A stretch of DNA of 64,000 bases, taken from positions 1 to 64,000 of the forward strand of contig JBBBWG010025223.1 of the NCBI GenBank assembly GCA_037176905.1, given 5' to 3'. The notes beneath the pieces were generated by a model. The model made no database searches and was not told where the DNA came from. It saw only the letters and a program-made list of their open reading frames with translations. Below are positions 1 through 11,367 of the stretch, in pieces. This DNA is from Azolla pinnata. Taxonomy: Eukaryota; Streptophyta; Polypodiopsida; Salviniales; Salviniaceae. A program made the translations under genes and the position numbers. Position 1 is the first letter of the stretch, and every line of letters begins with the position of its first letter.

Positions 1-591
1 TTATGGACCTCAAACAAACGAGAATGATACCAATGTTTATAAAACATATTACGGGTTGAATGATCAGAGATGCTATCGTACTGGCCTTTCAGAGTGTGAA
101 TAATTATGGATCAAATTTCCTTGACTGCATCAACAGGAGGTATTGATTTGCTATCAAATATTTTGGCGTATCTGGACTTCCATATCACCCACATAGTAGA
201 AACACTAAGAATTTCCCACAAGGGAAGAAAAATTATCTTTACATTCCTGACTTGAGAAGGGATGTAAAGGGATAGGTAGTATCCGTCTAACAGAATTGTC
301 AAGGTAAAAAGTTTGACTGTGCATGTCACTATCATATGTCATCACTTCTGGATCGAAGACCAGACTGCTGAACCCCATGTAATCAGTCCTTCTTCTCCCT
401 TGTATATGAAAATACGCAGTATCCTTTTCCAAATTTGTTGCGCATTAGTACAACCCCATAAATAATGATATTGGGTTTCTTGTTCATGACCACATAATTT
501 ACAAGAAGGATTATGTCCTGTTTTACTAAGTCATGTGCCTACTGCAACTGACCGGTGCACAATTAACCATTGAAAAATTGTGAGCTTACGG
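1..591 (-). mobile_element. 3' part of a decayed LINE (RT zinc-binding domain and C-terminus)
   Basis: Reading the minus strand from about 591 down to 1 in a single frame gives the C-terminal part of a plant non-LTR retrotransposon polyprotein. It begins with KLTIFQWLIVHRSVAVGT, followed by the zinc-binding segment CKLCGHEQETQYHYLWGC (about 450-520) and the tail WVIWKSRYAKIFDSKS (about 140-190). This is the zf-RVT arrangement that lies downstream of the reverse transcriptase in plant LINEs. The frame is kept across the whole stretch, but four in-frame TGA codons interrupt it, so it is a dead copy. The 5' part (endonuclease, RT) would lie at higher coordinates but is replaced by a CA/GTAT repeat from about 600. 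The element's 3' end lies outside the window. Confidence 0.75.
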
Positions 592-599
592 GGTTGTAA

Positions 600-880
600 A
601 CACACACACATTACACATACACACACACATTATTGCACATACATACATGCGTGCATGCGAATGAATATGTATGCATGCAAGCATGTATGTATGTATGTGT
701 GCATGTCTACATGCATGTATGTATATGCAGGTGAGGCAGGGTAACATGATTACGATTGCTTACATGCATATAGTGCATGTGTGCATATGCATGTGCGTGG
801 CAATATGTGTGTATGTGTGTATGTGTGTATGTATGTATGTATGTATGTATGTATGTGTGCATGCATGCATGCATGTACAC
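600..880. repeat. CA / GTAT / CATG simple repeats
   Basis: An ACAC-rich run (about 601-633) passes into alternating GTAT and GCAT tetranucleotides up to about 873. It abuts the broken 5' edge of the LINE fragment. Open frames across it encode only Met-Tyr-Val-Cys or His-Thr-Tyr low-complexity peptides and are not genes. Confidence 0.9.
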
Positions 881-1740
881 AATCAGTATTTTTGTGGTTA
901 GAGGTATACGGTATATATACGTATGTACTCCCTCTGTCACAAACACATGCATGTTGAAGTAAGCAGAAAACATTTGTGTTAGATTGCGCCACATAGTGCA
1001 TCGTTTCGAGACATTTGACGCGATAACCTTCTGTTTTTGTGGAGAAGTCAACGCATTTAATACGCGCAGGCAAAAAGCTCGTCTCTAGCTGACGTGTGAT
1101 GATCTGAACCAGTGCCTCATTTCCTCGACGAAGTTGGCAATTGCATCCATCCATCCATGTAGACACTTTAGCGGGCATGCATAACAGTTTCTTAGAATCG
1201 ATCTGTGTCTAAGCAATGGATTTTGCTCATCGATTCGGAAATATGAAGAGAAGGAACCGTCGAATGTTGTCGAAGTATGTGTCAAGGGTGGCAGCGGAGC
1301 TTCGAATGCTGCATATTGATCGAGAAAGCCGGAAAATGGAAAGAGACGAGCCTATAACAATCGTATCTGGCACCAAATTTTGCAAGTTGCTAATAATGTG
1401 GACGCTTGAACCAATGTGTTTTATGAAGCGAATGGCCTAAATTGGTCTTATATTCGTCGATTGCTAGCTCGATAGACAACTCCATGCATACACACCCACA
1501 TGTATACATACATAAACATACCAATAATCCGTCGGATAAGTTTGCACTCATTTAAGTGCGTCGTTCAGACAAGTCCGCATTTTCGCAAGGGTAAACTCAT
1601 GGATCAACACCAAAACACTTGCTAAGTTGCGAATAGAAGGAGAACGATGGTTGCTTCACCAAATCTAGAACTTCCAAGCTCCGCAAATCATTTAATCGAT
1701 GACCAACACCTTTTTTTTCTTTCTTTTTTTCCCGATGCAA
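881..1740. other. No recognisable gene; single-copy filler
   Basis: Short open frames occur on both strands, for example a 74-codon one at 1216-1440 (+), but none shows a family motif, splice-consistent partners or low-complexity-free conservation that I recognise. Two short stretches at about 1520-1590 (TCGGATAAGTTTGC and CAGACAAGTCCGC) resemble the transposon-end motif described at 1888-1930, so part of this interval may be the eroded body of the same element. Confidence 0.5.
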
Positions 1741-1950
1741 TACCGATTTCTATGCATCACCTGAACAGCGGAAGTTCGATCAATGGTGGGCAAAAATAAT
1801 AAACAGGAGTGATACAAGCCGGTCGATAAAGGAAGCTACGACTTATCAATCGCTGCGAAGAAAAAGAAAAAACTACTTTTAAGTGACCCCCTCGAATAAG
1901 TCCGCCCCTCGGATAAGTCTGCGAAAAATTCTGAGGATCAACTTATAGTA
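1741..1950 (+). mobile_element. Possible 3' end of a pogo/Tigger-like DNA transposon
   Basis: A frame at about 1746-1878 reads as a basic, aromatic-rich tail (YASPEQRKFDQWW then RRKRKNYF and stop). Ten bases later come two tandem copies of a motif, CTCGAATAAGTCCGC (1892-1906) and CTCGGATAAGTCTGC (1908-1922). Tandem CTCGNATAA-type repeats next to the transposase stop are typical of pogo/Tigger terminal regions, and these transposases often end in a basic-aromatic tail. I found no matching inverted terminus upstream and no recognisable DDD domain, so this is at most a 3' remnant. A chance AT-rich match is possible. Confidence 0.3.
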
Positions 1951-1965
1951 CTTAGAAGACGCTGC

Positions 1966-2560
1966 ATGCACATACACAGACCCACATACATACATATACA
2001 TACATACGCACCTACATACATACATATGTGCATACATACATACGCATGTGCAGACATACATACATACACACCTACATACATACATACATACATACATACA
2101 CACATACACACCTACATATGTACATACATAAATACCTACACATACATATGTACATACATACATACACACCGACTCATACATATGTACATACATACATACA
2201 CATTGACACATACATATGTACATACATACATACACACCTACACGTACATATGTACATACATACACACACCCACGCATACATATGTACATACATACATATG
2301 CACCTACATACACCCACATGTACATGCATACACATACTCAGAAGCGACATTTGCATCTGCAATCTACCCATGCACACATACATACGTTTTCTTAGCGACA
2401 CACGACACCTACACGCATGCTATGCGCATGCATGCATGCATGCATGCTTGGAGACGCGAGCATGCACATGCGCACACACAGAGGCACACACATAACATGT
2501 CCCCGCGTCCATCGCATGCATCCACATGCACATGCGCATCCATGTGCCCGCGCATGTATG
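1966..2560. repeat. ACAT array followed by CATG-rich array
   Basis: About 350 bp of ACATACATAC tetranucleotides, broken by ACACACC and TATGTAC, pass at about 2405 into CATGCATG and CACATGCGC alternating purine-pyrimidine DNA ending near 2560. The array stops about 60 bp before the GC-rich segment taken as the first leader exon of the Tudor-RCC1 gene. No protein-coding signal. Confidence 0.9.
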
Positions 2561-2599
2561 CGCTGGTTGGTGCAACATGATGTGTACGATGGTGGTGGT

Positions 2600-4067
2600 G
2601 CAGATACGAATTTGAAGTGAATGGATTGCTGCAGGTTAGCGCAGGGGAGGGAAGAAGAAGAAGAAGAAGCAGAAGAAGCAGAAGAGAGGAGGAGGAGAAG
2701 GGCCCTCCATTCATCCATCTCCTTCCTGCATCGACGATCCGGCCTTGCCCGCCATCGCTGTCGCAGAAATTTGTGAGCTTTCTCTCCCGTGCAGCAGGTA
2801 AAGCTCTCCTTCGTTTCTCTCCTCCCTCCTCCTCCTTCAATTCTTTTTCGGGTTGTTTCCCGACCAGAAAAAAACCCCGATGCTTCTCCGCTTCCCCGGC
2901 GAAGCCCCCCTTTGTGGGGCTTTCTCTGCTTGCACCAAAACCTCATATACCGAAATGTGCTCCCTTCTCGTGCTCTCGTGTCAGAAGAGCATGGCACATT
3001 GTGGGAACTGGTACCTTTTTGTCTAGGAGTAGGTCGCTCACCCCCTTCTGCTGAGTGTAGAGAAATAGAAGGGTTTATCTGCCTCCCAGCATTTGGAAGC
3101 TCTGGACTTTCCACCTTCTGACAAGCCACTCACCTGGTTCTCTTTTGTATGGGGGGCTCCCGCCATTGCCCATGTTACACGCATCCTGGATGCTAAATCA
3201 CATCAGAGTATCATAGCTGCGTGGTTCACATCTTAGACACATAATCTCGAGCGCAATATTAGCATGTTAATCAGCATATTTGATATGCTGCACCGCATCG
3301 TTGTCATTTGAATCACATCAATAGGAGCTTGATTCACATTTTTAGCATCCTAAACATGGCTTTAGCGTTCTAATGTGCATGGTTTTTGCATCATTCACAT
3401 TTTAATCGCATCTATAAATGAGAGCATCAGTCTCTTCGACTTGTCATGAACTTCTTATTAACAGACCATCTGTCATACCCACTTTATTGGCATCAAAATC
3501 ACATCAAGATGGTCGTAGTATATACACATCATTGGGATCTAAATTTAATTCGAAATTAATGAGCTGGCACCATTCTTTTTATATATTTACAAGATCAAGT
3601 CTTTCCAGAAGGTCAAAGTGATGGATAATGTTTAATCTGATCATCCAAAGTCTGTGCGACAGAAAAGAAGAGAAATGAAGCCATAGAGGGTTAACATAGA
3701 AAACATTTGTATACATTTCTTGCCATGGTCGACGTGTTTGGTGATGAATATGCTTTCATTTCTCGGGCATATTTCCGTTTCTCTTGAAACTGTGTATACG
3801 ATTAGATCAACTCTCTCTCCATATGCCTCAGGCTTTGTGGGATGAAAGGGCATGGAACACAAAAAGGCTTCTACTTCACAAATAAATAATCGAAATCAAG
3901 GAATTGAAGATTGGCATGGCTTTGGGTTCTTTGTACGATCAGAATGATGTCTAGCAAGAGAATCCTTGGGTGTTTTACCTATGCAGGAGTCTGAAACGAC
4001 CTCACATACTCATTTCCGCAGGCTTGATTGGAGACGTGGAAAGGGATAGAGTGTAAACTGTTGTACC
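2600..4067 (+). other. Putative 5' leader of the Tudor-RCC1 gene: UTR exon, leader intron, second UTR exon
   Basis: A GAA-rich then pyrimidine-rich segment ends in a strong donor, GCAGCAG|GTAAAG, at 2797/2798. The next good acceptor upstream of the chosen ATG is TACCTATGCAG|GAGTC at 3986/3987. The simplest reading is a UTR exon of about 2600-2797, an intron at 2798-3986 and a second UTR exon at 3987-4067. Nothing inside 2798-3986 looks coding: it is AT-rich with repeated CACAT/CATC words around 3190-3410. The transcription start is not visible. RNA evidence would settle the exon limits. Confidence 0.4.
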
Positions 4068-7000
4068 ATGGATAACAAATTGGAAACTGGGACCAAGATT
4101 CCTGAAGTTCCTGAATCAGCAAAAGAAGGGATTTTGTTGGATTTGTCGAGATTGGTAAGTCATACCGAGGCAGAAAATCCAGTCAATAACCACCCAGAAA
4201 GGTCTAGGATAGAAAATACATGTGATACACTCTCTGAAATGGCTGGTAACATGGTACCTGACACCACTGGGGATGAAGTCACCAAAACTTTCAATAACGT
4301 GGTAAGTGGTACTGTTGGAGACACAGAAAGGACAAGGATAGAAAATGCATGTGATATCGTAACTGAAACGGCTGATAATGCAGTAGCTAACACAACTGGG
4401 GATGAAGTGACTGAGACTGTTGATAATGTGGTAAGTGTTACAATTGGAGACACAGAAAGTTTGAGGATAGAAAATGCAGGTGATATCATAACTGAAACGG
4501 CTGCTAATGCAGTAGCTAACACAACTCGGGATGAAGTGACTGAGACTGTTCATAATGTGGTTAGTGGTACAATTGGAGACACAGAAAGTTCGAGGATAGA
4601 AAATGCAGGTGATATTGCAACTGAAACGGCTGGTAATGCAGTAGCTAACACAACTGGGGATGAAGTGACTGAAGCAGTCGGTAGTATGGTACATGGTACA
4701 GTTGGACACACAGAAAGGTCGAGGATAGAAAATACATGCGATATTGTAACTGAAACAGCTGGTAACACAGTAGCTGACACAACTGGGGATGAAGTGACTG
4801 AAACCATCGATAATGTGGTAACTGGTACAGTTGGAGACACAGCAACTGATGGAGTTGGTGATGTTGTATCCAGCATGATTGATGAGGTAGTAATTGACAG
4901 AACTCAAAGTGTAGTGGCTGAAAATCTTGGTGATTGCATAACAAACACGACGGAAAATTTGGTTACTGAAACCGAAGGGTCCTTGCGATCAGAGGTAGAT
5001 GATGACGAAGAAAAAAAGATGGATGGAACTACACAATCATCCAATGTCTTGATAACAGAATTTAATGATGGGAATGGGAAAGAAGGTGAGAAAAGTGCAC
5101 AACCCAATTCTGTAGAAACCACAGAACCTTCACCAGAGATATTACATCAGTCCATATATAATGCAGTGGATCAGTCACTTCCTAATGCATCCCAGCCATT
5201 GACAGACTCATTCTCAGCATCGAACATTCCAAATCTTCAGCCGTACTCAAACCCCTTTCTTTCGATTGAAGCAGCAAAGGCTTCCATCTTGTTAAACAGA
5301 ATTCCACTTCCAAGTTCTTTCGACAACAGTGTTGTGACCTCGGTAGAAGGAGAGACAGTGCTGATCATTGAGAATCTGAATCTTACGACCCAGTCTCAAA
5401 AGAAAGATGATGAGGAATTTCATGGTACACTTTCAAAACTTGATAGTATTTCATGTTGGATTCAATATGAAAACGATGTTCTGAAATTATTACATATTTA
5501 TTAACACAACTTGCTGGTCATGCATGAACGTTGTGAACCTGACAGAAGCTATGGAACCAAGGATGGATACAGATATTAGTGTAAGTGTATTTTTGGGAAT
5601 AAAGTTTATAGCAAAGCATGAGGGAGTCTTTAATTAGGTTTCGCACTTGATGTTTACCTAAAACCTTAAACTATAACCCTTATCTTCTAACTCCTTTCTT
5701 TTGATAAAGCTTCTTCATTTTTCAGGAGAACTTCTAACTCCTTTCTTTTGATAAAGCTTCTTCATTTTTCAGGAGAGTAACTTGGTAGGGAAAAGAGTGA
5801 GAAAACAGTTTGGGAAGAAATTTTTTGAAGGTGATATCATTGAATATGATGCACATCGAGATTATTATACGGTATTAGTCTATTGATTGCGTCTTTTATG
5901 AATCAAAATTATAATATGATATGTACCTGTTATTGCATGTGCAATTACTGGATTATCTAATGATAGCGTCCTGCCACCTGGGGTTAATGAGAACTACAGA
6001 TTTTGATTTTTTTTCTGGGTTTAATGCTGTATGAATTGATAATGAAGGTTGTTTATGAAGATGGCGATGAAGAGGAGCTTGAGGGAAAGGAGGCAAGAGA
6101 ATTATTAATTCTGAGTGATGATGCAGTGGAAGATGATTCGTATGAGAAGAGGAGACACCGACGTTCTGGTAGTGTTTCAAGCAGCATCAAGAGGTCTGAT
6201 TTCCCAACATGGTTCTCAGTATTTTTAATCAATCTTTGACAATCACGAGATCTGGTGAATTAAGATTGCACGTATGCACTTCCAAGAGGCTACTTGCATG
6301 CAGGAATTGAGATAGAAATAAGTAAATATAATATTTGAGCACACTAAACACATACATTTGATGCGATGTAGCTCATCACCTAATTGTCTAACACGAGGGG
6401 TATGATATATGATTGGCTGATGTTTCTTTATCTCAGGAGTTCAAAGAAAGGTAGGAAGGGTCCTCGTCATGAAGGTTCAGAGGATAACATTAGGGAACGG
6501 AGATTAAGGGCTACAAGGAAAAGTGCTGTCATAGAAACATCAAATGATGAGAGTGATGCTCAAGCTTCAGCAAGTTCAGGTCATACATCAGATGTTAGTG
6601 ATGAACCAGGACCAAAGAAACGGATTAGCTCTTTGAGGAAATCAAGGTGGAAAGGTCGTTCTAAGAAACGAAAAGCACATGACAAGTTTGACATTGAGAA
6701 GGAAGACAATGGCATCCAAACCAGGCTTAACAGGAGGTATAAAGGTGATGCACAGTCAAAAATACAAGAAAATCTTGCTGAACATCAAATTCAGACCAGA
6801 AGGTCTGCAAGTGTCTCTGATCAGATAACATCACCGAAGCTCATGGATTCATCACTGAAGAAAGATGGTCATATCTTAGAGTTCTCGACTCTTGAGGGTG
6901 GAGGCATGAAGATGCTGGGCAGGAAGACACAAAAAGATTTTGGTGGCAAGTTGTACAATGGGGAGGTTGTCGATTATGATAATAGGGTGAAATATTACAA

Positions 7001-7303
7001 GGTGAGTTATTTTCTAAAAGGGAAAAAAATGCAGAAATACCTGCCAAGTTTTTCTTTAGCATCACTAATGCCCCAGCGTTCCTGTTAATTTCTCAAATGT
7101 CTTGGGGCATATCCCGGAGAGATTCTTTTCTTTCTGATTTGCGAAAAACGTGAAGGTCCTTTACGAAGATGGAGATGAGGAAGAACTTGAGTGGAGTGAA
7201 CTGGAGCCAACATTATTACCAAATGAAGAGAATCGACACATTCTTGCTTTGGAGGCTCCATCACAACCTGAACCAGAACCTGAAGCAGAACCAGAAGCAG
7301 AAG

Positions 7304-7358
<55 letters not shown>

Positions 7359-10201
7359 TGAACCAGAACCTGAACCAGAACCTGAACCAGAACCTGAACC
7401 TGGACCTTTGAAGACACGATTGAGAGACCATCCAAAAAGCAAACAATTGGCCAATTTTCCTTGTGAAGATGACATGAATAATGGGGAGCATCCAAGTTCT
7501 TCAAGGTTTCGATCCTTTTAAAGATCATTGGTTGTTTCTAAAGAGCTTTACAATTATTCTTATTTCGTTTTGAGGGATGTTTCTATGCACTTTCTAGTTG
7601 CTTACAACCTTGATCTTGTTGGTGCAGAAGGTGCAGGAAAAAAAACCAAACCACAAATGTTAGGTAGCTGAAGAATGTGTTATTTTCTTAATAATGAACA
7701 TTTTTATGAACTTTCTACTATGTTGATGCTCCTTGTTATAATATAGCCAAGACTAAGAAAGAAATTGTGAGTTAAGTTAAAAATATTGTTAATGCAGTGG
7801 CATGGAAGAGTTGGATGTTTCTACACTGACCCCAGAATCTCGCCCTCCACCCCGTCCATTACTGGCTGCTCGCTTTGCTTCTGCAAGTGATGCGGATGCG
7901 TTTGAGTACTATGGGTGGGGTGAGATTGTAAATTTCGAAAAGTCCAAATGTCCAGAATTACGAGCAACTCGACTACTGCCTACATCCTCTCCTGTGGTTC
8001 ACCTGGCGGTAAGGAGATAGTATTGTTGCAAATTGAAGTTAGCCCATAGGATATACATTAAATGTTAAAGGTCCATTTTCGATTTGATTACAGTGTATGT
8101 GGGTATGAACCCCTTTTGACTGCTGGATCCTAGAGCTAGAGAAAGGTTGATCCAATTAAACTAGATTTTTCTGGTGGGCCATGGGGATAATATTAAGCCT
8201 GTTCAAATAATTGGAACCAACCCCTGTTAGGTGTTGCAGTAGGTTCCCTGTCATGAATTGAGTTTTCCATCATATTCATAAGCCCAGAACCTGAGGTGGA
8301 AAGACATCGTGAAGTTATCATTGCAACATTGTATTCATTTCTCTTTTCTTCATTTAGTAATAATGTTTGGGTGTGCTGATCAGGCAAGTCAGCACCATCT
8401 GGTTGCATTAACTGTGGCTGGTCAAGTGTGGATATGGCGATGCAAACATGGGAACATTCACACTCGCTGTGATCAATGGGAGCACATCTCCGTATTAGAC
8501 AATAAGAATATAATTCTGGTTGATATTGCAGGGCCAGATGTGGATAGGGTTTCTGCTGGTTATCAGGCTGAACAAGAAGATCAGGTATAGTATGGAACCC
8601 TTCTGAGCTACATTTCCCCTTATTTTCCACAAGTTATAATGAAAAAATATACTGGCAGCATGGTATTATCAGCTGGAAAAGTGTGCAGGGCAAGTAGTCG
8701 TTGTAAGCTTGATAATATAATTACCTGGGTTAGATTCAGGCTTTAGGATTGGAGAAATATGCGGTGTAGGTATAGTATGTTTTGGAACTTACTATTGGAG
8801 GCGAAGACATGATTATCAGAGCTTAACAAATGAATGTAGGTCCCCGATCCCTTTTACTTGGCAGCAGTTGGCTGTAATGGTGAAGATATCATTCTCCAAG
8901 GCTCTCAAGCACATGAACCCGTAAGTCATATACTTACTGATATCATTGTTTGTGAAGCCAAGTAGTGCTGACCATTTCCCATGGATGAACCTTTTGCTCT
9001 CTCTGTTGTTAGGTGCATACATATCAATTTGAACATCAACCCCGGTATACAAATCTTCGAGAATCCTTTTTTGAATCTAACCCGGATGCTACAGAGGATG
9101 TTGGTAACATCGTTCATGTCAGTGTTGGAACAGTAGAAGCAGCAGATGAATCTCCTTTTATTGGGTAATAACAAGTAAATTATCCATTTGATTTTTAACT
9201 GTTCAGAGCTTTGGGTTTTTTGCTCTTTTTTATGTACCAATAAGGTATCTCATATTTTTTTGGGGAATTACAGTTATATCACTGATACAGAATCTGTATA
9301 CATACGGTCGGCAACAAGGGAATATATGGAAGAAGTAAACATTGTAACTGGATATAGTGGTAAACCTTTAAAGATTCAGGTAGAATTCAAGCACATCGAT
9401 TTGAAGTCAGATAGTAGTACTAGCATGCCTTATCTAAACTCGTGCTCTTTTCTTTTCTACTATTCTTCAGTGTGGAAGAGTATATCATGCTATCATAATG
9501 ACTGATGATGGTCATGCTTGGACATGGGGGCAAGGTTATTACCCTGGATCGAACTTGGTTTCAGTGGCTGGACTTGCAAACAAAGGGTCTTCACCTTTCT
9601 CACTTTGCCAACCAGCCGTTGGTACATTGGTTGGGCGAAAGGTAGTCAATCAAGAGACTGACCAGCATATAGTTCTCTTATAACATTCGGTTTCTTGGTT
9701 GTCTGTGGCGAGAGGTCTGATTGATCACTCAATGCCTCATGCTTTTTCTTTGCACATGAATGTGTCTTGTTTTCTCTGTAGGTTATTGATGTGGGTTGCT
9801 ATGGAGAAGACTTTATTGCGTTAACGAATGATGGAGAAGTTCATCAATGGACACATGGGCGGCCAAATCCGGCTTTGGGTGTATACAATGTCCCAGCAAC
9901 CCTAGTCGATGGTCAAGGCCCACGCGTCTCAAGTGGAGACAAGCTTAAACAAGTGGCCATTGGTGCAGGTGTTTGTGCTGGAATCTCAGAATCAGGGAAA
10001 ATTCACACATGGCGAACGTTGATGAAGGGAGGATTTGTGGGTATAGTTGGTACGGAGCAAGAAGCTTCAACGCCTCTAGGACGTGAGGATGGGCTTAAAG
10101 ACACATGGCTTCTTTCTCTCGGTAAAACCTTGTGTATTGAAAACCCTAAAACCCTAAACATGGCAACTTCTGAAACACCCCCTGCTTTTTTTGGGATATG
10201 A
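4068..10201 (+). CDS. Tudor-like / RCC1-like repeat protein, 13 exons, about 1297 aa
   Basis: Coding exons: 4068-5424, 5546-5580, 5773-5871, 6048-6193, 6437-7001, 7156-7505, 7798-8008, 8384-8584, 8840-8920, 9013-9164, 9274-9379, 9471-9641, 9782-10201; all junctions keep phase. Residues about 47-260 are five 43-residue repeats. Two Tudor-like modules follow, at about 465-517 ([10 protein letters not shown]...YEDGDEEEL) and 702-756 ([11 protein letters not shown]...[11 protein letters not shown]), resembling those of plant PHD proteins such as PTM. Between them is a basic, Lys/Arg-rich linker with likely nuclear signals, then a Pro-Glu tract. Residues about 922-1297 carry RCC1-type blades ([33 protein letters not shown]). 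A nuclear chromatin-associated role is inferred. The tiny second exon is the weakest call: donors at 5424 and 5445 both keep phase, and an in-frame stop at 5502-5504 would end an unspliced form. Confidence 0.75.
4206..4850 (+). repeat. Five 129-bp coding tandem repeats
   Basis: The word AGGATAGAAAAT recurs at 4206, 4335, 4464, 4593 and 4722, always exactly 129 bp apart. Each unit encodes 43 residues patterned as RIEN-x-(C/G)-DI-x-TE-(T)-A-x-N and TTGDEVTE. The unit is acidic and Thr/Val-rich with no Cys or metal pattern. The strict in-phase period and few indels point to unequal exchange under selection for the frame. Confidence 0.95.
5684..5777 (+). repeat. 47-bp tandem duplication copying a 3' splice site
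   Basis: Two copies, 5684-5730 and 5731-5777, are identical over about 46 of 47 bases. Each contains a pyrimidine tract ending TTTTTCAG|GAGA. The downstream acceptor (5772) keeps the reading frame into the first Tudor-like module. Use of the upstream copy (5725) would add 47 nt, which is not a multiple of three. Confidence 0.95.
7267..7405 (+). repeat. Pro-Glu coding microsatellite
   Basis: Repeats of CCAGAA/CCTGAA in the sixth exon of the Tudor-RCC1 gene encode an alternating Glu-Pro (with Glu-Ala) tract of about 45 residues. It starts just after the second Tudor-like module and separates it from the RCC1-like part. The strict hexamer repeat suggests replication slippage, so length variation between individuals is likely. 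Confidence 0.9.
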
Positions 10202-11287
10202 AAACCTGCATTTCGTCGAAATCGATGAACTTTCGCAAACAAAGTGCTGCTTTCTGGGCAGTGTCTGGGAGAAGCTGCTCTCAATTTCCGCATGTTTTGT
10301 ATGCTTTTTGTAGCTGCAAAAGAAGCGACAATGGTGGTTTGTGTTGCCAGCTCATTACTTGCGGTGGTGAGGCGGAGAACTCGGGGAGGGAGGCGAGGAT
10401 CGAAGAAGAAGTCGGCTTTGAAGGGCGAAGATGCGCAAAATGACGCAATTCCTTGAGAGCCACACAGATTCTGTAGTAAACCAAAGGGAGAAGAGTCGAA
10501 ATCCCTATGGAAATGAATATATCTATATAGATATACTCTGGCCTGGTATTGCTGTTGCTGAGAAAGGTACGAAAAGTACAAGCTATTTTCGCAAATGCTC
10601 TCCTCATAGGCATGCATACTCACACACAAGTTTCTAACCAAGTTCATGTATCCAGACATGCAGAAAGCAAAGTTTTTTTAAATTTTTTGTTCCCAGAAGG
10701 ATTAGGCCGTCTAAATACATGTAGAAGACAAGATTCATGCGTTTATTTTTTCTTTGTTTATTCCTTGTTAGAAGGATGAGTGGGATGTTTCATCCCCATT
10801 GTCTTTTTTTTTTCTCTCCCCCTCTTCTGTTGTATAAATTTGTATTTTGGTAGCCCACAAGACAGAAAAAGGTCTATGATCTCACCACTTCATATTAAGC
10901 TTCCCATCTCTTTTGTATTAATCTATTTTGAGAGTTTTGGAGATGGCTTTTCGAGGTGTCATCGGTTGAAACGGAGTTTTCTTTCCCTAAAGGGAACACT
11001 CTTGTTTACTAACCTGGAAGGAGCTTGGATGAATCAATCATATGAGTAAACAAATTGCAGGACAGCTTCAATACATGGCTCGCTGTTATTTCGGGGTTTT
11101 CTCTTTCCTTTGTATTAAACTGTACTGGAACCAGACTACTCACTGAAACATGAGAATTATACAGAGTTTTTATATAGACAGATTGTGGTAAAATATGGCA
11201 GATTCTGCAAAACAAGGAACCAGCATTTGCTTTGGATTACAATTTCCTGGTAAGGACTAAGAAATGCATTCATTGATGTTTCACTTA
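10202..11287. other. 3' flank of the Tudor-RCC1 gene; no further gene seen
   Basis: This interval presumably holds the 3' UTR. The last coding exon itself contains a telomere-box-like AAACCCTAAAACCCTAAAC at about 10140-10158. Open frames here are short, differ in all phases and match nothing I know. AT-rich stretches with AATAAA-like words are frequent but none is decisive as a poly(A) signal. Confidence 0.4.
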
Positions 11288-11367
11288 TTTGAGCAATTCT
11301 CCCTCACTAATTTGAGCAATTCTCCTTCACTAATTTGAGCAATTCTCCTTCACTAATTTGAGCAAAG
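11288..11367. repeat. 23-bp tandem repeat, about 3.5 copies
   Basis: GAGCAATTCT begins at 11291, 11314 and 11337, and a fourth GAGCAA at 11360, an exact 23-bp period with CCTTCACTAATTT between. Intergenic minisatellite. Confidence 0.95.

Noticed and set aside
600-2560. Many open frames rich in Met-Tyr-Val-Cys or His-Thr-Tyr on both strands
   Set aside because: They are translations of ACAT/GTAT/CATG microsatellites, open in several frames at once, with no conserved domain.
2392-3129. 245-codon minus-strand frame upstream of the Tudor-RCC1 gene
   Set aside because: Most of it crosses CATG and GAA repeats and the presumed leader exon of the opposite strand; the residue order matches no family.
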